Assembly: GCF_036588685.1 (NCBI RefSeq)
Contig: NC_086384.1
Location: 49,989,973 to 50,053,972, forward strand
DNA length: 64,000 bases
Direction of reading: 5' to 3'
Origin: Mytilus trossulus
Taxonomy: Eukaryota; Mollusca; Bivalvia; Mytilida; Mytilidae
In this document: one piece after another, positions 33,731 to 44,600 of the stretch
Layout: every line of letters starts with the position of its first letter
Position numbering within the stretch: the first letter of the stretch is position 1
The notes under the pieces: model-generated
Databases searched by the model: none
What the model was told of the DNA's origin: nothing
The model's input: the letters and a program-made list of their open reading frames with translations, nothing else
Program-made: the position numbers and the translations under genes

Positions 33731-35090
33731 TTATATTTGGTATGTGCGTACCTTGCAAGGTCCTCATGCCCTTCGGACAGTTTTCACTTTACCTCGACTT
33801 TATTTCATGGATCAGTGAACAAGGTTAAGTTTTGGTGGTCAAGTCCACATCTCAGATACTATAAGCAATAGGGCTAGTATATTCGGTTTATGTGACAGTA
33901 GTAATAAAGCTTTATACTTAGCACTATCAACATAATATCAATGATTAATAAAGAAGGCGAGACATTTCAGCGTGTGCACTCTTGTTGTAATTAGGTCTAG
34001 TTTATGGTGAACCACAAGTGGTAGGTCAATCGCATTTGGTATGCAGTTGTATAATATTGAAAAGAAGATGTGGTATGATTGCCAATGAGCATACCACATA
34101 GTCCGCTATAAAAGGCACCGATAAGACTAATGTAAAACAATTCAAACGAGAAAACTAATATTGCCGCATCTCATTTCCATGGGGGATTATTTGGCCCTGC
34201 TCCCTCAGTCATGGTCTATTGACTTAAAAACTTTTGCTTATTTTATATGTATTATTTTGTGATTAGGTCAGTTTATTGGGCACCACAAGTGGTAGGTCAA
34301 TGATATTTGGTCTTCAGTTATTTAAGCATTGGCATATCTCATTTGCATGGACATAATTAGGCTCCGCCCCCTAAGTCGTGGTCTATTCACTTTGAAATTT
34401 TTTCTTGGTCTATTCACTTTGAAATTTTTTCTTGTTTGTCATGTATTCGTTTGTAGATTAGGTCAGTTCAAGGGAACCATTAGTGGTACACCAATGTTGA
34501 TTGGTTTTTGTTTAGTCCTGTTTCATTGACTTGGAATATTTGCATAACTTGTGTAAGATGTTAAAGCATTGCTATTTTAATTTCAACATTTCAAGTCGTA
34601 TCGACACGTATTTCTGATAACAGCTTATTAAAACTTTAATAACTTTCTTAAACTATCCTTGGTCCTTGTTGGTTTGTGCCAAACTTGGACAAAAGCTTGT
34701 CTATGTCGTATGATCATAAGAAAGTATCCAGAGGTAAATTTTGTAAAACGATAAATCAATTTTGTTCGTATTTTACTTTAAATGGACTTGGATTTTCTGC
34801 CAGAAACGAAAAATTGTTACCTTTCTTGTACTATTTTTGATTCGTACCAAACTTGGACAGAAGCTTGCTAATGATTAAAAGCTTGTATCTTGAAGGAATT
34901 TTTGTACCTGTGTATCTGTATTTTACTTGTAAATGGACCAGTTAACAGTACGTCCAGTCTGCAGTTCAAGTTTACAAACATTTATTAGATTCTTTAACTA
35001 TCCTGGATTTTTACCCAACTTGGACAGAAGCTTCTTACAATCAAAAGATAGTATCAAGCGGTATATTTTTATTGATTCTTTTCCTCATTT
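33731..35090. repeat. Diverged direct repeats inside the transposon
   Basis: A block 'gattaggtcagttt', 'ccacaagtggtaggtcaat' occurs at about 33992-34040 and 34261-34302, and more diverged at about 34456-34495. A 'ccaaacttggacagaagctt' block recurs at about 34678-34700, 34847-34868 and 35015-35032. Between them, 34055-34170 is a 'gatgtggtatgattgccaat' family copy. No gene was recognised. Confidence 0.55.
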
Positions 35091-37066
35091 TTGTTGACCC
35101 TTCAATTTACAGCAGAAGTAGGCGAGACACTGGGTTCTGCGGAACCCTTACAAATTTTTAGGTCTTGTCCTCTAGTTCATATTGGAGCGTTTTATGCTGT
35201 TTTGTGTATTCGTCTCGCTGTTGTTGTATGTTATGATTGCATCTTTTTTTTTTCGTTGGAGTTTATTCGATGGTTGTACTCGGAAGACTTTAAAAGCCTG
35301 TAATGTTTTACTTAATATACATGTTATACAAATTGTGACCTGAATGGACAGTTGTCTCATTGGTAATCTAGTCACATTTTTTTCATATCTATGAGCATTT
35401 AATGTGGTATACAAAGTACGTTTTAAAAGCGGGACTTTCTATACTAAATGGACTGAGTACTTTTAAAAACGATGCACAAATATTAAAATTATCGACTGAT
35501 CTCGGCCGAGCTAATATTGGTAAAAAAGTCCCAGTTTGAAAGAAACCGTTGTTTGTTTCCTTGATTTAAGTACTGTATTCTGGTCTATTTGTTCGATGAT
35601 ATGACTTCTCTGTACGTCATTTTTTTCGATGTAGACCTTTGTGTTGGAGTTGACATGATGATGGTTAGAAGAAGAAAGAGTATGAGTGGTAGTTCTCCCA
35701 CTCTATATGAAAGTCACAATTTGTAAACCTAGTAAACCATTAAAGGCCAAACGGACGGCTGCCGCTATAATGCAAGCCTTAAAAATCCACAGAAAATGAC
35801 TAGTGTAAAACCTTCAAAACAAGAAAACTAACTCTGGTACACCCACATTTTGCTAGTTCAGTGATAAGCTCTTGGAAGCCTCCCGAATTATTTTTCATAA
35901 TTAATCAAATGTTTGTTACTGAAAACACAAAGTTTAAACTGGAAGTACATAAACAAAGAATATGGTATCAGTAGCGTATCCAAAGAGGGGTGGTGTGTTA
36001 AAACACTTATTTTTGTCATTTTTTCTGCATTTGAATGTGGACAGTTAGACCCCCCCCCCCCCCACATACACACATTTTAAAACGGGTGGGATAGGTATGA
36101 CTTGCAACTCTTTATAATAGATAAAAAGCAATGCCAAACGTCAAGTAATTCCGTCCATGTACAGGTTAACGAATTTAACGAATTTTGTGTACATTGGTTG
36201 TGAATATCCCTTATACACCCCTTAAAAGTAACAAGTGCTTGCTTGCTAATACACAGATGTGACGTAATATCATAACAATGGCCTTGACTTTAAGCGTTGC
36301 AGTTTGTAAACAATCCTTGAGACGTACGCTTTTATTCTCAAATGTGCATGATGTATGTTGTACAACCTGCAACGGCAGTTTGAATCGATTTAGGAATAAC
36401 ATTTGTAAATTCCAAAATGTAATTCAATATATTATTTTGTTATTAAAATCTCTTTTCTTGAAGGGAGAGCGTAATATGGTGTTTCAAATCAAGTAATGCA
36501 ATGCATCAAATTTGTAGAATATAGGATACAGCAGATATATCTTTAATGTTTTCAATCTAAATGTTATATTATGTGTACAAATATACGAAATAACATTTTC
36601 AACATCATTATCAAGTAGGAACAACCCGAAAATACAGCCATAAAAAGCAATATACAACGTCATTCAGCAACCATTTTTGCATCCCAGGTAAAAATCGGAT
36701 AAAATGGCGCCCATTGAGAATCTTGGATGACAACAATTTTTATAAAATAAATTTGTATTCAAAATCGTGAGATGAATGGCTGAAACGATTCCCAAATGAC
36801 GAACAGGGTTCTCGAAAATATGTAAACAAACCTCTTTTTGGTCAGTTTCTATTTATTTTTGCTACAAAAGATTCCCCCGTCTAAACATGCGATGCGGGGG
36901 TAAACAAAAAAGTGATTTTTGACAAATAAATAACCAAAAACTGATACTTACTGAACTAAATTTTGTCAACAACTTCTTGATGCTTGTCCGTTAAAAAAAC
37001 ACGATGACGTCATCGGATTGACCACGACGTTTCGCGGAAAAAATGCAAATGACGGTAACTGGTAAC
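35091..37066. other. Right interior of the transposon, non-coding
   Basis: Repeat-like fragments are present (35331-35380 'gacagttgtctcattggtaa' and 35660-35760), as is a C run at about 36050-36063. A CpG-richer stretch with a tgacgtca palindrome lies at about 37003-37012, next to the right terminus. No gene was recognised. Confidence 0.5.
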
Positions 37067-37090
37067 TGACGGTAACTGGTCGTCGACCAG
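37067..37090 (-). repeat. Right terminal inverted repeat
   Basis: Its complement starts 'ctggtcgacgaccagttacc'. The first 15 bases are a perfect palindrome around one central base. A second copy of the TIR core lies just inside, at 37051-37063. Confidence 0.93.
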
Positions 37091-37092
37091 TA

Positions 37093-38020
37093 TTCAAAAA
37101 TTTTGTTTTTTAAATAATCCAAATTATATTTGTGTGGTAATGTAAAGTATGTTTTCTTGAATCTAATAATAATCAACAGCAGTTAAGTTTTTAAATAGAA
37201 GAAGTTTTATTTATTGATGCATTTAATTTGTGTCACTGATTTTAACATTTATTTCGATTTGTTCGAATGCTTTTACCTGTTAAAATATGTAATTTTATAC
37301 GAAATAGATTTGGTTATACGGAAGTGGTAATTTAATTGAAAGAAAACCGTTATCGTTTAAATGCACATAAACTTTACTATTGCATGCAACGTTGTCCCAT
37401 CCTGTTAGACTATTAAATTTATATTGAACAAAATACACATGGCTTGCATGCGTCACGGTACAAGGAACTTATATCAAACTCATATTTTACAAAATAGTTT
37501 CACATTTGTCAATGAAATTCACGTTATGTTTGTTTTCGTTCTGTACTTCAATATTGGTGATTGATGCGTTGAATTTTAGTACTTCCTCTTTTTCTTTTCG
37601 TTGGGTACTTGGATGTTGGTGATTGATGCGTTGAATTTTAGTACTTCCTCTTTTCCTTTTCGTTGGGTACTTGGATGTTGGTGATTGATGCGTTGAATTT
37701 TGGTACTTCCTTATTCAATGTTCGTGTGAAGACTTTGATATATTACAATTGCACTTCCAAATAAATGTAAAATTTAAATTCTGCACGATTTAAAAAAAAT
37801 ATTCAAAATTTATTTTTCTTAGGGATTATTTTTCACCATTTAACAAAGTATGATAAATGTAATATATTGACGTCTTTCTCGTTATTTTTTTAATACAAAG
37901 TCCACTAATTTAAATATCCCAGCATATATAGAGTAAAAAAGAATGAATTCAAAAATTGTGTGATATCATAATCTTATCATCTATCATTTATAATATGACA
38001 AAATGACAAGTTGTCTGCAT
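37093..38020. other. Intermodule DNA with a 62-bp tandem repeat
   Basis: This matches 58786-59699 of module C. No gene was recognised outside the tandem repeat. Confidence 0.55.
37556..37730 (+). repeat. 62-bp tandem repeat, about 2.8 units (module B)
   Basis: Units beginning 'ggtgattgatgcgttgaatt' start at 37556, 37618 and 37680. The same array with the same number of units occurs at about 59236-59410, so this one has not expanded differentially. Confidence 0.9.
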
Positions 38021-39205
38021 TAACGCTTCGTGGCTAGATCCAAACATATCCAGAAAATGTAATTTTCATTTAATGTGTCTGTTTTACATTAATCATTGGC
38101 GTCCAGTGACACCATTTGCATTACACATTGCGGTATTTCTGATTTGGTAGTACTCTCAAAGCTTATAATAATTAGTTTTGCTTGCAATCCAATAATATGC
38201 TCAATCCCAAAAGTAGCATTCATTGTTCACAAACTCATTTGAAATAATTAAGATCATCTTTTTACATTTTGAAAAGGAATTACTAATGGCATGTCTTTTT
38301 TGACCAGGCCGTACATCCCCATCTCCTCTGTCAGACATAAAAAGTTTATAATTGCGTCTCTCTTCAAGAAATGAACGCAACGATCCATACACCCATTTAT
38401 AGTCTATATATGCATCATATTCAAGTGTTTCTACTATTGACTTCTGGAAAAGTGGATTGACCATTCCGATAAATAAGCAAAAGTAATGTAGATGCAATTT
38501 GTAGCGATATCCAAGTAGGATGAATAATAAAAGTACACCGAATAGTTGTAGAAAAAAATACCCATACTGTCGTTATACATCTTCTTCTCATAATTCGCAA
38601 GTTATTGTAGACGATATTTGTTTTTGTGATATTTCCATCGTTTCCGAAACACGAATAACTACCATTGCTGTCAAGTTTCACTTTAATAGTAAATAACCAT
38701 TCTACAAAATGTTAATGAAGCACACGTACAGACAAGAGGATTTTCATCTAATAAGACTGTCAATGTCTTATTTGATTTTCTAAATAGCACTTCAATTGCG
38801 TCAATATCCTTTGTAGTCAAAGATAAGGAGCCTAAGCCGGTTAAGGTCATTGAGTTTTAATGGAAGTTGTGACTAAATTCCTTACAAGTATCAGAGATTG
38901 CAAACAGTCAGTTTGACTTTTGAATGTTGAACTTCTGAATTAGTCTTCGAATGCATTCCTTGAAAAGTCTATATACCGCAAAAGTTTCAGTCCATGGTGG
39001 AATTGTCCATGGTGATCATCTTTTAGACCAATACTTAATAAAGAACTTTGCATTATCAGTTACTCCAAATTTAATCCCGAACAAAGAAATTCAGGATTTA
39101 AAATTCAGGATTTGAAGTGTGACATATTTAGAACTCCTACATTCTGCAATCCGTAAAAAGATAGGTGCAGTAGTAAAATGAAGAGTATGTTAAATCAAAC
39201 ATTTT
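38021..39205 (-). pseudogene. Reverse-strand TLR pseudogene B
   Basis: The minus strand carries the TLR end (stop at 38021-38023) and TIR, with recognisable 'LRSFLEERRNYKL' and RGDGDVRPG. Transmembrane, LRRCT and the last LRRs follow, up to about 39205. There it joins sequence that lies about 750 bp further on in module C, so the middle LRR region is deleted. Frameshifts separate the transmembrane and TIR parts (overlapping frames 38201-38497 and 38421-38681). Box 1 has also lost residues: YDAYIDYKW replaces YDAYVAYCDGDYKW. Confidence 0.9.
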
Positions 39206-39701
39206 TAAGGTTATACAGATTGATATGAATAAAATGAGGAATGGATTATACGTAAGTTAGAAAGGAACCAAATTCAAAAAACAAATATAACCAAACGACA
39301 TATAGGGGCCAATATATAGAGTTTCCATGTCTATTTTACTATCTAAACAACGCGTTGTTTGTGTGTATAGAAGTGTGGTAGAACTAACATAGGTTTGACA
39401 AAACAATATTAAAACTTGTACACCTATATGATAAAGAAAAAAAAACCATTCAAAACATAAAATATTTGGTTTTTGCTTTCGCCGGGAACAAAGGGAAAAC
39501 AATGTGAGCCACTCAAACAAAACTTCAGTTACTGTAATATATTATGCGTAAAAAATTTTTCTATTCTTTTAATCAGTAAATTATAATTTTCTTTGGTGCC
39601 AACACAAAAAGAAAAGAAAAGATAAGTAAAGCTCACCACATCAAGAGACAAAACCATGACCAACAAAAGACAGACAACAATAACACGGAAAATTAAAGAT
39701 T
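39206..39701. other. Intermodule non-coding DNA (module B)
   Basis: This corresponds to 61660-62146 of module C. The 87-codon minus ORF at 39257 is disrupted in the other modules, so I do not call it. Confidence 0.5.
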
Positions 39702-41095
39702 GACCGACAGGAATATGATAAAAAGCCGGGGTGACTACGTGTGATATAGAAGAGTGATTATATAGGTGTCATAGCATGGTGATGACAGACACGAATATGA
39801 TAAAAAGCCGGATTGACTACGTGAGATATAGAAGAGTGATTATATAGGTGTCATAGCATGGTGATGACCGACACGAATATGATAAAAAGCCGAGTTGACT
39901 ACGTGAGATATAGAAGGGCGATTATATAGGTGTCATAGCATGGTGATGACAGACACGAATATGATAAAAAGCCGGGTTGACTACGTGTGACATAGAAGGG
40001 CGATTATATAGGTGTCATAGCATGGTGATGACAGACACGATTATGATAAAAAGCCGGGTTGACTACGTGAGATATAGAAGAGTGATTATATAGGTGTCAT
40101 AGCATGGTGATGACAGACACGAATATGATAAAAAGACGGGTTGACTACGTGAGATATAGAAGGGCGATTATATAGGTGTCATAGCATGGTGATGACCGAC
40201 ACGAATATGATAAAAAGCCGGAGTGACTACGTGAGATATAGAAGAGTGATTATATAGGTGTCATAGCATGGTGATGACAGACACGAATATGATAAAAAGC
40301 CGGGTTGACTACGTGAGATATAGAAGAGTGATTATATAGGTGTCATAGCATGGTGATGACAGACACGAATATGATAAAAAGACGGGTTGACTACGTGAGA
40401 TATAGAAGGGCGATTATATAGGTGTCATAGCATGGTGATGACAGACACGAATATGATAAAAAGCCGGGTTGACTACGTGTGATATAGAAGGGCGATTATA
40501 TAGGTGTCATAGCATGGTGATGACAGACACGAATATGATAAAAAGCCGGGTTGACTACGTGAGATATAGAAGAGTGATTATATAGGTGTCATAGCATGGT
40601 GATGACAGACACGAATATGATAAAAAGCCGGATTGACTACGTGAGATATAGAAGAGTGATTATATAGGTGTCATAGCATGGTGATGACCGACACGAATAT
40701 GATAAAAAGCCGGGATGACTACGTGAGATATAGAAGGGCGATTATATAGGTGTCATAGCATGGTGATGACAGACACGAATATGATAAAAAGCCGGGTTGA
40801 CTACGTGAGATATAGAAGGGCGATTATATAGGTGTCATAGCATGGTGATGACCGACACGAATATGATAAAAAGCCGGAGTGACTACGTGAGATATAGAAG
40901 AGTGATTATATAGGTGTCATAGCATGGTGATGACAGACACGAATATGATAAAAAGCCGGGTTGACTACGTGAGATATCGAAGAGTGATTATATAGGTGTC
41001 ATAGCATGGTGATGACAGACACGAATATGATAAAAAGACGGGTTGACTACGTGAGATATAGAAGGGCGATTATATAGGTGTCATAGCATGGTGAT
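39702..41095 (+). repeat. 82-bp minisatellite, 17 units (module B)
   Basis: Units beginning 'gac(a/c)gacacgaatatga' repeat exactly every 82 bp: (41096-39702)/82 = 17. Variants alternate between 'gaagagtgatt' and 'gaagggcgatt', and between 'agccgg' and 'agacgg', in blocks that suggest multi-unit duplications. The period is not a multiple of three and the units carry stops. Confidence 0.97.
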
Positions 41096-41238
41096 GACAG
41101 AAACAGTATCACATTTACTACAAAAGATAACAGGTTTCTGCTCCACTGGTGTTTCCAGACGTGTTTTTCCATATAAGTCTGTGATAAATTCAAAATAATA
41201 TATCCGAAATCATCTGTGACACAGATATTTCATGACGG

Positions 41239-41490
41239 TCAACTAGAGTAAAACTTTCTACTTTTTTCCTTTATGAAATAAATCACGCCAAATTCAAATT
41301 TTGAGTAATGTAATGTTTTCTGACCAGACAATGAATGATCCACATTTTTGATATTTATGACTGACTCAATATCAACAGTGTCCTTTCCTTCAAAAGTGTC
41401 GACTGTGGCATCATCGAAGGAAATTATCAACCTAATTTGTCTTGACGTAAGAAACACTACAGGAGCCAGGAATTGCTCACATTTAAGCAT
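41239..41490 (-). pseudogene. Module-B copy of the small conserved ORF
   Basis: 83-codon paralogue of 20263-20571. An in-frame TGA at the position of the Leu in module A removes the first part. A deletion of about 150 bp just upstream (between 'aagcaaa' and 'ataacctataatag') removes the sequence found at 20569-20680. Confidence 0.35.
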
Positions 41491-41698
41491 CAGCTGCGAA
41501 TTTTTCTTTCAAATTTCTTTACACTCATCCCTATATTTAACAAGCAAAATAACCTATAATAGTGAAATATACACGTAATGTATTCATGTGTATGGTCAAA
41601 TTTTGAACGACATCAAAGAAACACGAAGACATAATTCAAAAAGATTTGATAAGGAAAAGATGAGCGAGACTTTTGACTGTGTTCTATTTTACATAGCT

Positions 41699-44600
41699 AT
41701 TGTTATAGATCAGACTGATATAGATGATGGTTATACTTGTAACTCCAGAGTCTCTGTGTTCTATTTGACAACTATTGTTATAGATCAGACTGATATAGAT
41801 GCTGGTTATACTTGTAACTCTGGAGTCTCTGTGTTCTATTTGACAACTATTGTTATAGATCAGACTGATATAGATGATGGTTATACTTGTAACTCCAGAG
41901 TCTCTGTGTTCTATTTGACAACTATTGTTATAGATCAGACTGATATAGATGATGGTTATACTTGTAACTCCAGAGTCTCTGTGTTCTATTTGACAACTAT
42001 TGTTATAGATCAGACTGATATAGATGATGGTTATACTTGTAACTCCAGAGTCTCTGTGTTCTATTTGACAACTATTGTTATAGATCAGACTGATATAGAT
42101 GATGGTTATACTTGTAACTCCAGAGTCTCTGTGTTCTATTTGACAACTATTGTTATAGATCAGACTGATATAGATGATGGTTATACTTGTAACTCACGAG
42201 TCTCTGTGTTCTATATGACAACTATTGTTATAGATCAGACTGATATAGATGATGGTTATACTTGTAACTCCAGAGTCTCTGTGTTCTATTTGACAACTAT
42301 TGTTATAGATCAGACTGATATAGATAGTGGTTATACTTGTAACTCCAAAGTCTCTGTGTTCTATTTGACAACTTTTGTTATAGATCAGACTGATATAGAT
42401 GATGGTTATACTTGTAACTCACGAGTCTCTGTGTTCTATATGACAACTATTGTTATAGATCAGACTGATATAGATGATGGTTATACTTGTAACTCCAGAG
42501 TCTCTGTGTTCTATTTGACAACTATTGTTATAGATCAGACTGATATAGATAGTGGTTATACTTGTAACTCCAGAGTCTCTGTGTTCTATTTGACAACTTT
42601 TGTTATAGATCAGACTGATATAGATGATGGGTATACTTGTAACTCCAGAGTCTCTGTGTTCTATTTGACAACTATTGTTATAGATCAGACTGATAAAGAT
42701 AGTGGTTATACTTGTAACTCCAGAGTCTCTGTGTTCTATTTGACAACTATTGTTATTAATCAGACTGATATAGATGATGGTTATACTTGTAACTCCAGAG
42801 TCTCTGTGTTCTATTTGACAACTATTGTTATAGATCAGACTGATATAGATGATGGTTATACATGTAACTCCAGAGTCTCTGTGTTCTATTCTACAACTAT
42901 TGTTATAGATCAGACTGATATAGATGATGGTTATACATGTAACTCCAGAGTCTCTGTGTTCTATTTGACAACTATTGTTATAGATCAGACTGATATAGAT
43001 GATGGTTATACATGTAACTCCAGAGTCTCTGTGTTCTATTTGACAACTATTGTTATAGATCAGACTGATATAGATGATGGTTATACTTGTAACTCCAGAG
43101 TCTCTGTGTTCTATTTGACAACTATTGTTATAGATCAGACTGATATAGATGATGGTTATACTTGTAACTCCAGAGTCTCTGTGTTCTATTTGACAACTAT
43201 TATTATAGATCAGACTGATATAGATGATGGTTATACTTGTAACTCCAGAGTCTCTGTGTTCTATTTGACATAGCTATTGTTATAGATCAGACTGATATAG
43301 ATGATGGTTATACTTGTAACTCCAGAGTCTCTGTGTTCTATTTGACAACTATTGTTATAGATCAGACTGATATAGATGATGGTTATACATGTAACTCCAG
43401 AGTCTCTGTGTTCTATTTGACAACTATTGTTATAGATCAGACTGATATAGATGATGGTTATACTTGTAACTCCAGAGTCTCTGTGTTCTATTTGACAACT
43501 ATTGTTATAGATCAGACTGATATAGATGATGGTTATACTTGTAACTCCAGAGTCTCTGTGTTCTATTTGACAACTATTATTATAGATCAGACTGATATAG
43601 ATGATGGTTATACTTGTAACTCCAGAGTCTCTGTGTTCTATTTGACATAGCTATTGTTATAGATCAGACTGATATAGATGATGGTTATACTTGTAACTCC
43701 AGAGTCTCTGTGTTCTATTTGACAACTATTATTATAGATCAGACTGATATAGATGATGGTTATACTTGTGACTCACGAGTCTCTGTGTTCTATTTGACAA
43801 CTATTGTTATAGATCAGACTGATATAGATGATGGTTGTACTTGTAACTCCAGAGTCTCTGTGTTCTATTTGACAACTATTGTTATAGATCAGACTGATAT
43901 AGATGATGGTTATACTTGTAACTCCAGAGTCTCTGTGTTCTATTTTACATAGCTATTGTTATAGATCAGACTGATATAGATGATGGTTATACTTGTAACT
44001 CCAGAGTCTCTGTGTTCTATTTGACAACTATTGTTATAGATCAGACTGATATAGATGATGGTTATACTTGTAACTCCAGAGTCTCTGTGTTCTATTTCAC
44101 AACTATTGTTATAGATCAGACTGATATAGATGATGGTTATACTTGTAACTCCAGAGTCTCTGTGTTCTATTTAACAACTATTGTTATAGATCAGACTGAT
44201 ATAGATGATGGTTATACTTGTAACTCCAGAGTCTCTGTGTTCTATTTGACAACTATTGTTATAGATCATACTGATAAAGATGATGGTTATACTTGTAACT
44301 CCAGAGTCTCTGTGTTCTATTTGACAACTATTATTATAGATCAGACTGATATAGATGATGGTTATACTTGTAACTCCAGAGTCTCTGTGTTCTATTTGAC
44401 AACTATTGTTATAGATCAGACTGATATAGATGATGGTTGTACTTGTAACTCCGGAGTCTCTGTGTTCTATTTGACAACTATTGTTATAGATCAGACTGAT
44501 ATAGATGATGGTTATACATGTAACTCCAGAGTCTCTGTGTTCTATTCTACAACTATTGTTATAGATCAGACTGATATAGATGATGGTTATACATGTAACT

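Larger units (their letters stand above)
29065..37090. mobile_element. 8.0-kb TIR/TA transposon, pogo/Tigger type
   Basis: The 24-bp terminal inverted repeats (29065-29088 and 37067-37090) match with one mismatch and are flanked by TA on both sides (29063-29064 and 37091-37092). Module C keeps the empty site at 58772-58785 ('aggctattcaaaa', one TA), which proves insertion and fixes the ends. Subterminal copies of the TIR core occur at 29269-29287 and 37051-37063. A truncated pogo-like transposase lies inside on the minus strand. Most of the rest is non-coding and rich in mussel-type repeats, so the element is probably swollen by nested insertions. Confidence 0.93.
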
